Shown: in pieces, positions 1-9,245 of the stretch
Numbering within the stretch: the stretch's first letter is position 1
How the letters are laid out: each line of letters opens with the position of its first letter
Assembly (NCBI GenBank): GCA_023957335.1
Contig: JAMLHC010000002.1
Span: forward strand, 448,809-512,808
Direction: 5' to 3'
Source of the DNA: Bacteroidota bacterium
GTDB taxonomy: Bacteria > Bacteroidota > Bacteroidia > NS11-12g > UBA955
Length of the DNA: 64,000 nucleotides
Notes under the pieces: model-generated
The model's database searches: none
Told to the model about the DNA's origin: nothing
What the model saw: only the letters and a program-made list of their open reading frames with translations
Program-made: the position numbers and the translations under genes

Positions 1-1764
1 TTTGAAGGCGTTCCAAATTTTATTACAAAAGTTTCTGCCTTGTTCAACTAATGCTTCATCAAACAACACATCATTGCCCGCAGGTGCAGACAGCAAAATT
101 CCCATTCGGGTACCATCTGCGCCAAATTGTTTAATCAAATCTAAGGGGTCGGGGCTATTGCCCAAGGATTTAGACATTTTGCGTCTTTGCTTATCACGCA
201 CAATGCCGGTAAAATATACATTCTTGAAGGGTTTTTGACCCGCAAATTCGTATCCTGCCATTACCATTCTTGCCACCCAGAAGAAGATAATATCAGGACC
301 GGTAACCAAGTCGCTTGTGGGATAATAATATTGAAAATCTTTACTATTGGGTTCAAAACCATTGAAAACCGAAATAGGCCACAGCCAAGATGAAAACCAT
401 GTATCAAGCACATCTTCATCCTGTGACAGACGGGCAGTTTTTCCAAATTTTTGTTTATATACTTCTTGTGCATTCTCCTCATTGTCTGCTACCACAAAAT
501 TTCCGTCAGTATCATACCAAGCAGGGATACGATGTCCCCACCACAACTGCCGACTGATATTCCAATCCTTGATATTGTCTATCCAGTGTTTGTATGTGTT
601 TTTGAACTTGTCCGGGAAGAATGTAATCTCGTCATTCATAACCGCATCAAGCACTTGCGGGTTGCGTTCCATAAATTTTTGCATATTCAAGAACCATTGT
701 GTACTGATTCTTGATTCTATAACCGCCCCTGTTCGTTCGCTGTGCCCAATGCTGTTGCTGATATTTTTTATTTCAACGAGTAGTTCTTGTTCTTTGAGGT
801 CTTTTACTACTTCTTTGCGTGCATCAAACCTATCCATTCCGTTGTAGCGCAAGGCGACATACTTAACCTTGCCGCTTTCATCCAGCATTTCTATTGTATC
901 AAGTTTGTATTTTTTGCCCAAATTGTAGTCATTGATATCGTGAGCAGGCGTAACTTTCAGACATCCGGTACCAAATTCTTTGTCCACGTATTCGTCTGCA
1001 ATTATGGGGATTTGCCTATTTACCAAAGGAACTTCAACGAATTTGCCAATCCATTGCTTGTATCGTTCATCGTCCGGGTGCACACACACTGCAGTGTCGC
1101 CCAGCAGGGTTTCAGGGCGTGTTGTAGCAATAATCAATGATTCGTCAGAGTCGATGATTTTGTATTTGATATGATATAATGCAGAATTTGCTTCTTTATA
1201 CACAACTTCCTCATCGCTCAGGGTAGTTTTTCCCTCAGGGTCCCAGTTCACCATTTTGGTATCACGATATATCAGCCCTTTTTTATATAAATCAATAAAA
1301 ACATGAATAACCGCTTTGCTCAGGTCTTCTTCCATCGTAAATCGGGTACGCGTCCAATCACAGCTTGCACCAAGTTTTTTGAGTTGTTCCAGAATAATAC
1401 CGCCATATTTTTCTTTCCAAGCCCAAGCGTGTTTCAGAAAATCGTCTCTTGAAATATCCGTTTTATTAATTCCTTGTTCTTTCAACATGGCGACTACCTT
1501 AGCTTCCGTTGCAATAGAAGCATGGTCGGTACCCGGCACCCAGCAAGCGTTTTTACCTTCCATTCGCGCCTTGCGGATAAGAACGTCCTGAATGGTATTG
1601 TTGAGCATGTGCCCCATGTGCAACACTCCTGTAACATTGGGAGGTGGAATAACTATCGTGTAAGGCTCTCTCTCATCGGGTACGGAACTGAAATAGCCAT
1701 GCGTGAGCCAGTATTCATACCACTTATCTTCTACCAACGCTGGGTTGTAATGCTTGCTGTCCAT
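1..1764 (-). CDS. valS: Valyl-tRNA synthetase (partial, C-terminus beyond the window)
   Basis: This enzyme charges tRNA-Val with valine in the cytoplasm. Reading the minus strand from the ATG at 1764 gives a class I synthetase start. The HIGH-type motif HMGH lies near residues 49-52, following IPPPNVTG, which is typical of ValS. The second class I signature, [12 protein letters not shown], lies near residue 530, close to its usual place. The reading frame is open to base 1, so roughly the last third (anticodon-binding domain and C-terminal coiled coil) is missing from the window. A TAATTTCG hexamer-like -7 element sits only 7 nt before the ATG, so the mRNA may have almost no leader. Identification is firm. 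Confidence 0.97.
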   Translation of the reverse strand, partial: MDSKHYNPALVEDKWYEYWLTHGYFSSVPDEREPYTIVIPPPNVTGVLHMGHMLNNTIQDVLIRKARMEGKNACWVPGTDHASIATEAKVVAMLKEQGINKTDISRDDFLKHAWAWKEKYGGIILEQLKKLGASCDWTRTRFTMEEDLSKAVIHVFIDLYKKGLIYRDTKMVNWDPEGKTTLSDEEVVYKEANSALYHIKYKIIDSDESLIIATTRPETLLGDTAVCVHPDDERYKQWIGKFVEVPLVNRQIPIIADEYVDKEFGTGCLKVTPAHDINDYNLGKKYKLDTIEMLDESGKVKYVALRYNGMDRFDARKEVVKDLKEQELLVEIKNISNSIGHSERTGAVIESRISTQWFLNMQKFMERNPQVLDAVMNDEITFFPDKFKNTYKHWIDNIKDWNISRQLWWGHRIPAWYDTDGNFVVADNEENAQEVYKQKFGKTARLSQDEDVLDTWFSSWLWPISVFNGFEPNSKDFQYYYPTSDLVTGPDIIFFWVARMVMAGYEFAGQKPFKNVYFTGIVRDKQRRKMSKSLGNSPDPLDLIKQFGADGTRMGILLSAPAGNDVLFDEALVEQGRNFCNKIWNAFK

Positions 1765-1780
1765 AGGGCTGCGAAATTAA

Positions 1781-1810
1781 ACAAAAAAGCCATCCTTGCG
1801 GGATGGCTTT
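1781..1810 (-). terminator. Intrinsic terminator after the lipoprotein gene
   Basis: On the minus strand AAAGCCATCC, a short CGCAA-like loop and GGATGGCTTT form a hairpin of about 10 bp, followed by TTTTTTG. It lies 20 nt after the stop of the lipoprotein gene and just upstream of valS, so it should separate the two transcripts. Confidence 0.8.
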
Positions 1811-1831
1811 GATATCAGTGTGATTACTTGG

Positions 1832-2290
1832 TTAATTAGATTTTTCGAATTCCATTTTTTGATCTTGATCATTGTCGTCCTTGATGCCGTTTATGACAAG
1901 TTTGGTTTTAGTGAGTTCAACTATGGTTACGGTTGTCTCTTCACCGTCTTCATCTTTTGTTTTCACTTGAGTAGAACTGATAACTTCATAAGTACTATAA
2001 GAAGTGTCAGAACTTTCCGGGAAACCCGGTATAGTCATTTTGGTTATCCCTACAGCTGTTCCGGTACCTTTTTTAGCTTTGTCTTCTTTGAATGTGATTT
2101 TCATCTCTAAAAATTGCATCATTTCAGGGACACTGTCATTAATTTTTGTCAACTTCCATGTTCCTTCCATTTTTTCGGCAGTCGTTTGGGTTGTTCCACC
2201 TCCACCATTTCCATTGTCGTCTTTTTTGTCTTTTTTACATGCTGTAAAAGCAGTGGCGGCTACTAAGACCGCAATAAGTAATTGTTTCAT
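1832..2290 (-). CDS. Lipocalin-like lipoprotein
   Basis: This is a 152-residue predicted lipoprotein. Residues 1-17 form a signal peptide ending in the lipobox TAC, followed by the Lys/Asp-rich KKDKKDDNGNGGGG linker common in Bacteroidota lipoproteins. The body begins EGTWKLTKIN and has alternating short strands, which resembles the 'lipocalin-like' or DUF5004-type small beta-barrel proteins of this phylum. The assignment to a particular family is inference; no catalytic motif is visible. The gene is monocistronic, with a TAcaTTTG promoter element 21 nt upstream of the ATG and a strong terminator downstream. Probable location is the periplasmic or outer face of a membrane. Confidence 0.8.
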   Translation of the reverse strand: MKQLLIAVLVAATAFTACKKDKKDDNGNGGGGTTQTTAEKMEGTWKLTKINDSVPEMMQFLEMKITFKEDKAKKGTGTAVGITKMTIPGFPESSDTSYSTYEVISSTQVKTKDEDGEETTVTIVELTKTKLVINGIKDDNDQDQKMEFEKSN

Positions 2291-2311
2291 AAGTATTGTT
2301 AATTAATATCG

Positions 2312-2319
2312 CAAATGTA
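2312..2319 (-). promoter_or_regulatory. -7 element TACATTTG for the lipoprotein gene
   Basis: This exact match to the Bacteroidota -7 consensus TAnnTTTG, followed by C, lies 21 nt before the ATG at 2290. No clear TTTG -33 element is visible at the usual spacing. Confidence 0.6.
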
Positions 2320-2427
2320 AGCTATTTCAATGCATTGATATAGTTTACTTATAAAATTTCTCGCATTCAAATAACAAAGCGCAATTCATTGACACGAAAA
2401 GACTGAAATCAAGTTAAATTTAGTTCC

Positions 2428-3498
2428 TCAGAATCCTACGGCTCTGAACCATTTTTCGGGCACTTCTCCCTGTACTGCAATATTGTAATCATCTTCGGTA
2501 CAGCCCGTCCAGCGTAATTGCTTACCAAACGGCACCTGCATCCACATCCTACCGCTAATCAAACTTTTTATAAAAACCACCTCCGGCAAAGGTGAGCCCT
2601 CCAAGGGGCAGTGAATCACCTTAAAATCTCTACTCTCAGGATTAGGAAAATCATGATAGCGATTCTCCACCCCATCTGTAAAATACCACATCATCTGAGC
2701 TATCAGTTGCGCATCTGTATCAGACATCTTCTTGGAGTTTAATTCGAGCATTGACATAGATTTGATTTTATTGGAAACACCCGCATAACGAGCTATCAAA
2801 CAGGCTTCTTCACTGTATAGCCCATTGGGATTAGGTGAAGTCTGCGCTGTAAAATCAGAGCGTTTGAGCGCATTCATATCAAAACCTGCAAAATCTGCTT
2901 CGCGCAACAAAGTTTCAACATTATGAGGGTTTGCCCTAAACTCACCCAAACGCATATCATCATAAAAAAAATTATTTAACTCATCGTATGTACTCAGGTC
3001 ATTATAATAAGACTGACTTGCAATCAATGAAAAATGAAACAAATGTTGGCGGTCTTGTTTTTGTTTCCATACATCAAACAGATAATCAGCAATAGGTGCA
3101 TTAAAAGAAGGTGTAATCAGTGCGCAATCGGTTGAGTTTTGGAGTTCTTTTTCAACTTGCCATTGTGCTAATACCACAGTTGCATTTGTGCTTAAAATAA
3201 GCACCTTAGATTGTTTGGCATACAAATACAATAAGACTTCACGCAAGCCTGCAATGTTATTTTTTTGTGATTTAGAGCTATTAAAAAGTCCTAAATCTGC
3301 TATTTGTGTGTTTTCAAAATGCTTGGCAAGGCGCGAAAATGCTTTTCGAACTTCCGGAAAATCATGTCCAACCGAAAAAATCACTAAACTATCTTCTGAA
3401 ATTTTGTCCGCAGCTATCATACTGTTTCCAATAATATTAGTGCTTGGGGATGCTTTATGGACATTCTTGGCAATTGGTTGAAAAAAATTCTCTATCAT
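2428..3498 (-). CDS. Arginase/formimidoylglutamase-fold protein, metal sites degenerate
   Basis: This 356-residue protein resembles the Bacteroidota branch of the ureohydrolase (arginase, agmatinase, HutG) fold. Visible support is SFDMNAL-type FDMNALKRSD near residue 200, in the place of the family's SxDxDxxDP motif, and the SPNPNGLYSEEACLIARYAG segment that follows. The GGDHS and DAHxD motifs that bind the manganese pair in true arginases cannot be recognised. It may therefore be a non-catalytic or altered member; databases often label such proteins formimidoylglutamase. The start at 3498 gives a natural N-terminus. It is divergent from the epimerase gene at 3561, with about 60 nt between them. 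Fold assignment is moderate; function is not claimed. Confidence 0.7.
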   Translation of the reverse strand: MIENFFQPIAKNVHKASPSTNIIGNSMIAADKISEDSLVIFSVGHDFPEVRKAFSRLAKHFENTQIADLGLFNSSKSQKNNIAGLREVLLYLYAKQSKVLILSTNATVVLAQWQVEKELQNSTDCALITPSFNAPIADYLFDVWKQKQDRQHLFHFSLIASQSYYNDLSTYDELNNFFYDDMRLGEFRANPHNVETLLREADFAGFDMNALKRSDFTAQTSPNPNGLYSEEACLIARYAGVSNKIKSMSMLELNSKKMSDTDAQLIAQMMWYFTDGVENRYHDFPNPESRDFKVIHCPLEGSPLPEVVFIKSLISGRMWMQVPFGKQLRWTGCTEDDYNIAVQGEVPEKWFRAVGF

Positions 3499-3560
3499 AG
3501 GGGTTATTTGTGTTCAATATTCTTCTATTTGCAGCACACTTAAACAGAAGATTTTCAACA

Positions 3561-4580
3561 ATGCGTTTAGTAACCGGAGCAACGGGATTAGTGGGCAGCT
3601 ATGTGGTTTGTCAATTGCTTTTGCAAGGACACTCTGTCAGAGCACTTAAACGCAAAAATGCTTCTACAGATTGGTTTATGCGTATTGCACAAGTATGTGG
3701 AATAACAAAAAATCTTCTTGAAGAGAAATTGGAATGGGTAGAAGGAGATTTGAATGACATCATTGGGCTTGAACAAAATCTTACAGGAGTTGAACGAGTA
3801 TATCATTGTGCGGCAGTTGTTACTTTCAAAAAAAATCAAGAAGAAAACCTTTTTAACACCAACGTAGGTGGAACGGCTAACCTGGTCAACGTTTGCTTGA
3901 GTGCACATGTTCAAAAGTTGTGTTATATCAGTTCCATTGCTGCTTTGTCCAGAAAAAAAGAGACTGAACAAATTGATGAAACTGCTGAATGGGAAGACTC
4001 CAAGTTAAATTCTAACTACTCTAAAAGTAAGTTTATGGGTGAACTCGAAGTTTGGCGTGGGAAAGAAGAAGGGCTGGAAGTTGTTATCCTCAATCCGGGA
4101 TTTATACTCGGTTTTGGCAACCCGGACAGAAGTTCGGCTTCTATTTTCAAGAAAATTGCAAAGGGATTCACTTTTTATACGCAAGGTGTCAATGGCTATG
4201 TAGATGTTTTGGATGTTGCCAAAGCAGCAGTTCTGCTCAATGAAGGAGATAATAAGAGTGAGCGATTTGTATTGGTGGGATTTAATATTTCTTACAAAGA
4301 ACTATTCTTCACCATTGCCAAAGAAATGGGCAAACGACCTCCCACCTTTGAGGTACGCCCTTGGATGGCTAAAACATTGAAGTTTACGCTGAATATCTTA
4401 GCCAATATTGGCATTAGAACAAATTTTATAACTCCTGAAACCATTACCAACTCTATGAATAAGTACTATTATAATTCGGACAAGATAAAGACACAAACAG
4501 GATTTGAATTTACTCCAAAAGAGCACACAATAAGAAGAATTGTCAGTGAGTTTAAGGAGTATGGGGGAAAACCTTTTTAA
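3561..4580 (+). CDS. NAD-dependent epimerase/dehydratase (extended SDR)
   Basis: This 339-residue extended short-chain dehydrogenase/reductase begins MRLVTGATGLVGSYVV, which carries the GxxGxxG dinucleotide-binding motif of the Rossmann fold. The catalytic pair appears as YSKSKFMGE (YxxxK), with the upstream serine in YISSIAALS. The frame is open further upstream to 3510, but the ATG at 3561 directly precedes the Rossmann strand and is the likely start. The family oxidises or epimerises nucleotide sugars, or reduces dihydroflavonol-like and sterol-like substrates; the substrate cannot be read from the sequence. Cytoplasmic. Confidence 0.9.
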   Translation: MRLVTGATGLVGSYVVCQLLLQGHSVRALKRKNASTDWFMRIAQVCGITKNLLEEKLEWVEGDLNDIIGLEQNLTGVERVYHCAAVVTFKKNQEENLFNTNVGGTANLVNVCLSAHVQKLCYISSIAALSRKKETEQIDETAEWEDSKLNSNYSKSKFMGELEVWRGKEEGLEVVILNPGFILGFGNPDRSSASIFKKIAKGFTFYTQGVNGYVDVLDVAKAAVLLNEGDNKSERFVLVGFNISYKELFFTIAKEMGKRPPTFEVRPWMAKTLKFTLNILANIGIRTNFITPETITNSMNKYYYNSDKIKTQTGFEFTPKEHTIRRIVSEFKEYGGKPF

Positions 4581-4714
4581 GAATGTAGTATTATACCAAC
4601 GAATGTTACAAATGAATAATCAAACGGAGGCAACGAATTCAAAAAAAAGTGTGTCTTTAGTACAGAGAAAAATGGTACATAATTTGAAACAGTAAAATAA
4701 AGAGAGAAAAAGCC

Positions 4715-4822
4715 ATGGCACAAAAACCTGAAATACAGCCTCACAACAACGTAAGAAAAGGAGTTCAAAAACCACAACGTGTATCTGACAGAGGTTTTGA
4801 ACAAAAAGCAGCCGGAGTTTAG
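4715..4822 (+). CDS. Possible 35-residue basic small protein
   Basis: A short reading frame starts at ATG 4715, preceded at a suitable distance by the purine stretch AGAGAGAAAA, and encodes MAQKPEIQPHNNVRKGVQKP and 15 further residues ending KAAGV. It is basic and has no hydrophobic segment. It sits alone in the 330-nt gap between the epimerase and methyltransferase genes. An 8-bp inverted repeat, GAGTTTAG/CTAAACTC, overlaps its stop codon but lacks a good T-run. No homologous family is recognised. It could be a small regulatory or structural protein, or a chance ORF. Confidence 0.4.
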   Translation: MAQKPEIQPHNNVRKGVQKPQRVSDRGFEQKAAGV

Positions 4823-4912
4823 TTTTTACTAAACTCAGCACTTATTCTTTTAACCTTGTTCCATTCAATAATATTGATTGCTGATTTTCGCGGCTTTTTT
4901 CTTAACTAAATC

Positions 4913-5815
4913 CTACCCTAATCTTCCAAACACACTCAGCGGCAAGTAATGTCCATGCTCTGATTTGATGCACAAATCTCCGGTTTCAATTTTATTTTTC
5001 GGAAACAGTGACAGCAGCAAATTATAGCATAACAATGGTGAATAGCCAAGAGAATAGAGATTGATAATCAATTTACCATCAGGTTTCAGAATAGTTTTGA
5101 CCATTTGCAGTAATTCTGCTAATTTTTCTTCCAAAATCCATTTTTCGCCTTTGGGTCCTCTTCCATACGCAGGCGGGTCAAGCACAATACAATCATATTG
5201 ATTGCCGCGACTTTGCTCACGTTGAACAAATTTAAAAGCATCTTCTACTATCCATCGGATATTATCCAAATGATTAGATTCCGCGTTCTCTCGCCCCCAA
5301 TTGACCACATTTTTTACAGAATCAATATGCGTAACAAGAGCCCCGGCTTTGGCTGCTGCCAATGATGCTATTCCAGTATAGGCAAATAAATTGAGTACTT
5401 TCTGTCCTTTTTGAACATGTTGCAATAAAAATTCCCAATTTGACGACTGTTCAGGAAAAATACCAATATGTCCAAAACCTGTCATCCTCAGGTTGATTTT
5501 TAGAGAAACGCTTGAAGAAACATATTGCATAGTCCAAATTTCCGGCATTTTCTTCAAAATTTTCCAGCCTCCTTCAAGCTCATTTTCTTTAGCAGGATTT
5601 TGCCTGAAATCCGGTTTGCGCACAAACTCAGCGTGCGCCATTCTATACCAATCCTTCATTTCGAGTTTAGGCTGCCAAATTGCCTGAGGTTCAGGACGAA
5701 TCAGAATATATTGCCCAAACTGTTCGAGTTTGCACTTATTTCCGCAATCAATCAACCGGTATTCCTTCCACTGAGCAGAAGGATAGTCAATTTTTATAAG
5801 AGAGTCTGTAGTCAT
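4913..5815 (-). CDS. Class I SAM-dependent RNA methyltransferase
   Basis: This 300-residue methyltransferase resembles the C-terminal catalytic part of the RlmI/RlmK 23S rRNA cytosine methyltransferases. Motif I is LNLFAYTGIASLAAAKAG, the acidic residue of motif II lies in VTHIDSVKN, and motif IV is VLDPPAYGRG, which contacts the target base. The start is set at the ATG at 5815: the open frame continues upstream only inside pgk, and 5815 lies 4 nt past the pgk stop at 5820. The two genes are therefore probably cotranscribed and translationally coupled. No PUA domain is recognisable at the N-terminus. Exact rRNA target unknown. Confidence 0.85.
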   Translation of the reverse strand: MTTDSLIKIDYPSAQWKEYRLIDCGNKCKLEQFGQYILIRPEPQAIWQPKLEMKDWYRMAHAEFVRKPDFRQNPAKENELEGGWKILKKMPEIWTMQYVSSSVSLKINLRMTGFGHIGIFPEQSSNWEFLLQHVQKGQKVLNLFAYTGIASLAAAKAGALVTHIDSVKNVVNWGRENAESNHLDNIRWIVEDAFKFVQREQSRGNQYDCIVLDPPAYGRGPKGEKWILEEKLAELLQMVKTILKPDGKLIINLYSLGYSPLLCYNLLLSLFPKNKIETGDLCIKSEHGHYLPLSVFGRLG

Positions 5816-5819
5816 CTTT

Positions 5820-7025
5820 TCAGATATTTTGAGAGGCATCTTCAATAGCCGCAATTCCGGGTAATTCTTTGCCCTCAAAATACTCAAGCAACGCGCCTCC
5901 ACCGGTACTGATATAGCTCACTTTGTCTGCAAAACCAAATTTGCGTACAGCGGCAGCACTATCACCACCGCCAATCAGGGTAAAAGCACCTTTGTCGGTA
6001 GCTTTGGCAAGCGATTCTGCCACTTTGCGCGTTCCGTTGCTAAATTTTTCCATTTCAAAAACTCCCATGGGTCCGTTCCACAAAATGACTTTCGAGTTTT
6101 CTATAATAGTGCAAAAAATTTGGACACTTTCCATACCTATATCCAGCCCCATCCAACCATCCGGAATGGCATTGTTCTTCGCAGAATCAGTCATTGCATC
6201 TTCTGCAAATTTATCTGCAATCACACTATCCACTGGCAATACAAGGTTTACGTTTTTAGTCTTTGCCTTTTGTATCAATTCTTTACAAAGTTCAACCTTA
6301 TCATTTTCGCTCAATGAATTACCTATTTTGCCACCCATTGCTTTGGCGAAGGTATAAGCCATTCCGCCTCCAATCAGGATATTTTGAGCAATATTCATCA
6401 GATTCTCAATGATGAGCAATTTATCTGAAACTTTAGCTCCACCAACAATTGCAGTAAAAGGTTTTGGAGGATTATTCAGTATGATTTGTGCATTCTCAAT
6501 TTCCTTTGCCATCAAATAACCGAAGCATTTTTTTAAAGGAAAAAACTGTGCAATGATGGCAGTAGATGCATGCGCACGATGAGCAGTTCCAAAAGCGTCA
6601 TTGACATAGAATGTTCCGAGTTTTGCCAACTTTTGTGCAAATGCCGCATCACCTTTGGTTTCTTCTTTATAAAAGCGTAGATTTTCCAACAAAAGAATTT
6701 CCCCGGGTTTGAGTGCAGATGCCAACTTTACAGCCTGTTCTCCAACACAATCATCGGCAAAAAAGACTTTAGCTCCTGTTAGTTCAGACACTCTGGACAC
6801 AATATGTTTGAGTGAGAATTTATCTTCCGCACCTTCCTTGGGTCTGCCCAAGTGTGACATCAATACAACAGAACCTCCGTCTTTGAGCACTTTGTTGATG
6901 GTAGGAACTGCCTCTCTGATTCTGGAATCGTCCGTAATATGTTTATTGACATCCAATGGCACATTGAAGTCCACTCGCATCACCACTCTTTCATTGTTAA
7001 AATTAAATTGTGCTACTGTTTTCAT
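5820..7025 (-). CDS. pgk: Phosphoglycerate kinase
   Basis: This 401-residue protein has the family's usual length and is colinear from end to end. The N-terminal RVDFNVPLD and SHLGRPK segments bind 3-phosphoglycerate. [15 protein letters not shown] lies in the C-terminal nucleotide domain, and [13 protein letters not shown] forms the phosphate-binding loop near the C-terminus. It catalyses the ATP-generating step of glycolysis from 1,3-bisphosphoglycerate. It heads a short minus-strand pair with the methyltransferase gene. Identification is certain. Confidence 0.98.
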   Translation of the reverse strand: MKTVAQFNFNNERVVMRVDFNVPLDVNKHITDDSRIREAVPTINKVLKDGGSVVLMSHLGRPKEGAEDKFSLKHIVSRVSELTGAKVFFADDCVGEQAVKLASALKPGEILLLENLRFYKEETKGDAAFAQKLAKLGTFYVNDAFGTAHRAHASTAIIAQFFPLKKCFGYLMAKEIENAQIILNNPPKPFTAIVGGAKVSDKLLIIENLMNIAQNILIGGGMAYTFAKAMGGKIGNSLSENDKVELCKELIQKAKTKNVNLVLPVDSVIADKFAEDAMTDSAKNNAIPDGWMGLDIGMESVQIFCTIIENSKVILWNGPMGVFEMEKFSNGTRKVAESLAKATDKGAFTLIGGGDSAAAVRKFGFADKVSYISTGGGALLEYFEGKELPGIAAIEDASQNI

Positions 7026-7170
7026 TTGTTATGAAGTAATCATTTTATGTCTGCGAAAATAATAGCAGAAAATCAAAAAGCATACACAGCAATTCCACCT
7101 TTCTAATTTTTTCTTTTAACAAATCAAAATCATTGCAAATAGCATTTCGCTCCTGTGAATGAAGGGATTT

Positions 7171-8079
7171 CTACTTATTTTCCAGATAGTTTTGTAAGTT
7201 TTCCGGTATTTCAGAAAAGAAATTATAACCGGTTGAGTGCTCAATTTGCTTGATACTGGTACGGTATCTCTGCCATGCATCCTTTCTAATACCTTGTATA
7301 TTGGGCATCATGACTGCATATACTGCCGTGCTCGAATCTATGTTATCAAGTGAATTCTTGCTAGCTATGACAATTTTAAAACACGAATCCGGGATAGCCA
7401 CTTTTCCAAGCTTATTCAGCGTAGTATTGCTGTGATACACTCCACCGGCAACAATCAATAGTTTGTATCCACTATCCAAACAAAGTGTTTTACAAAAATT
7501 TTCAAATTTCAGCCATACTCCTCTATTCAAATCAGGGGTTTGGGGCATCACATTACTCATCCAAAACGTAGCTTTGTTGTCCTCCGGTGAGCGCGACCTT
7601 TCGTGGCTTTGTACAACATGTCCTCTGTCATATCCGGTGCCTGTGTAGTCATTGTGTGTGGGTTTATAAAAAGAATCGGGCAAGGTATAATCAGTGATAA
7701 AATTTCCTTTGAATCGTCCGGCAGTACCATACCATGTATCATCTAATTCCCAACTTGCCCAGTTTGGCACTCCTTTGAAACGGTTGTATGACAATGCATA
7801 TTGCGCTCTGAAAATCAAGTAGTCATTACTTGTGTCAGCATCATAGGGTGTTCCCCAAAGGACGTGAATTTTTACCGAATCCGGAAGTGTGGAAGTGGTA
7901 ATGAGATAAGGGTTATGATGAGTAGGAACTTTACGCGACACGACTGTATCCGTTGTCGGGTTTCCTGAATGTTGCGTTTTTGTTTCAGACAGAGGGGGTT
8001 TGAATTGTCCGCATGCAACAAAAAATATAATCATCAACAACAATAACAGCACACAAGCAATCCACCATTTAGTTTTCAT
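7171..8079 (-). CDS. Secreted DNA/RNA non-specific endonuclease lipoprotein
   Basis: This His-Me finger (beta-beta-alpha metal) nuclease of the NucA/Serratia nuclease family carries the catalytic DRGH motif near residues 150-154, the asparagine-containing SNVMPQTPDLNRGVW segment that binds Mg, and the following W..E..C region. The N-terminus MKTKWWIACVLLLLLMIIFF ends in VACG, a lipobox, so the enzyme is probably anchored to an envelope membrane and acts outside the cytoplasm. The frame is open to an ATG at 8094; 8079 is preferred because a basic start directly precedes the hydrophobic core. It probably scavenges extracellular nucleic acid. No inhibitor gene is adjacent. Confidence 0.9.
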   Translation of the reverse strand: MKTKWWIACVLLLLLMIIFFVACGQFKPPLSETKTQHSGNPTTDTVVSRKVPTHHNPYLITTSTLPDSVKIHVLWGTPYDADTSNDYLIFRAQYALSYNRFKGVPNWASWELDDTWYGTAGRFKGNFITDYTLPDSFYKPTHNDYTGTGYDRGHVVQSHERSRSPEDNKATFWMSNVMPQTPDLNRGVWLKFENFCKTLCLDSGYKLLIVAGGVYHSNTTLNKLGKVAIPDSCFKIVIASKNSLDNIDSSTAVYAVMMPNIQGIRKDAWQRYRTSIKQIEHSTGYNFFSEIPENLQNYLENK

Positions 8080-8210
8080 TACTAAAAATTTCAATACAAT
8101 ATTAATTCATGAGCATTGTAGCAATTCAATATTTAATCCACAATGAGAAAGTGCGAGGGACACTCATTTTTTGAGGCTCATTGCAATAATTTGTTCTTCA
8201 CAGTCTTTAC

Positions 8211-9245
8211 TCAAAAGTAAACTTCATTCCAATGTCTAAAAAAACTTATACCCCACTTTGGCTCTTGGTATTCAAAATGGTTTTGTAGTGCAAGTTCAAC
8301 CGCTATTTTAGGAAAATTAATACCGGCACCCAAACATGCGACTGTTGTTCCTTGTACTCTGGGGTTGATTTCCAAAATTTTGAAACTTCCGTTTTCGGCT
8401 TTTTTTAATTGCACACCTACAATCCAATTCATTTTGAGCAAGCCTACTATTTGAGTTACATAGCTAATGATTTCTGCATTCTTGAGCATTTTACCTCTTG
8501 TACTGATTCCTCCTTTGGTCTCCAAGCGCAGACGCGGCACTATTTGCAACACTTTGCCATTTTGTGCTAACACATCGACTGTATATTCTTCACCGGGGAG
8601 GTATTCACTCACAACATAATCAGGCATTGGGTTTTGAGAGAAAATATATTCCAATTTCTGCAAACTGATATAGCGACTATCAGGTTTATGATTGAGTAAC
8701 AAATCCAGTTCATTGATTTGTGAATCTATGATTCTAAAACCGCGCAGTCCATTGCTTACACAGGGTTTAATAATCACTTTTCGGGCGGGATATCCCAATG
8801 CACAAATCGCTTGTTTCATATCTTGCCAATTATTTACTCTCACAAAGTCGGGGGCAAGAGTATTATTGTCAATCAAAGTTTGATAAAGGAGTCCCTTGTC
8901 ATTGGCTGTTTTAAGAACCTCCGGTTGCGACACAAGCACTTTTATATTTTCATTTTCAAATTGATTGAGCGCATTGCTAAAATGAATCAATTCACGGGTT
9001 ACAAGCGGAAGAATTAAGTTGATTTGAGCTTTTCGGCAAATATTCAAGACAGTTGGGATAAACTCTGTATGGTCTGCATCGGGAATGTCAAAAAATGCGT
9101 CTGCGAGGTATTTTCCATAAGCTTCTGCGTTTCGGTCGCAAGCTGTGATATGAACATTGGGTATTTCGCGCAAACAGCGAATAATTCCCTCTGCTCCGGG
9201 TGCGCCTCCACCGGTGATTAATATGTTTACCCTACTTACTGTCAT
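8211..9245 (-). CDS. ATP-grasp ligase, CarB-like
   Basis: The protein has about 344 residues. It begins with the Rossmann-like NILITGGGAPGAEGI, has the central ATP-grasp strands VIIKPCVSNGLRGFRI and YLPGEEYTVDVLA, and ends with the metal-binding EINPRVQGT. The fold activates a carboxylate with ATP and joins it to an amine or other nucleophile; the substrate is unknown. The ATG at 9245 is preferred over 9254. It overlaps the 3' end of the glycosyltransferase gene by 14 nt, so the two are expected to be coupled and to act in one pathway, plausibly decoration of a surface polysaccharide. Confidence 0.85.
   Translation of the reverse strand: MTVSRVNILITGGGAPGAEGIIRCLREIPNVHITACDRNAEAYGKYLADAFFDIPDADHTEFIPTVLNICRKAQINLILPLVTRELIHFSNALNQFENENIKVLVSQPEVLKTANDKGLLYQTLIDNNTLAPDFVRVNNWQDMKQAICALGYPARKVIIKPCVSNGLRGFRIIDSQINELDLLLNHKPDSRYISLQKLEYIFSQNPMPDYVVSEYLPGEEYTVDVLAQNGKVLQIVPRLRLETKGGISTRGKMLKNAEIISYVTQIVGLLKMNWIVGVQLKKAENGSFKILEINPRVQGTTVACLGAGINFPKIAVELALQNHFEYQEPKWGISFFRHWNEVYF

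Noticed and set aside
347-1812. Several overlapping plus-strand ORFs
   Set aside because: They lie opposite valS, whose HIGH and KMSKS motifs prove the minus strand is coding.
4815-4836. 8-bp inverted repeat as a terminator
   Set aside because: No T-run follows directly and it overlaps the small ORF stop; too weak to call.
5923-6357. 144-codon plus-strand ORF
   Set aside because: Antisense shadow of pgk.
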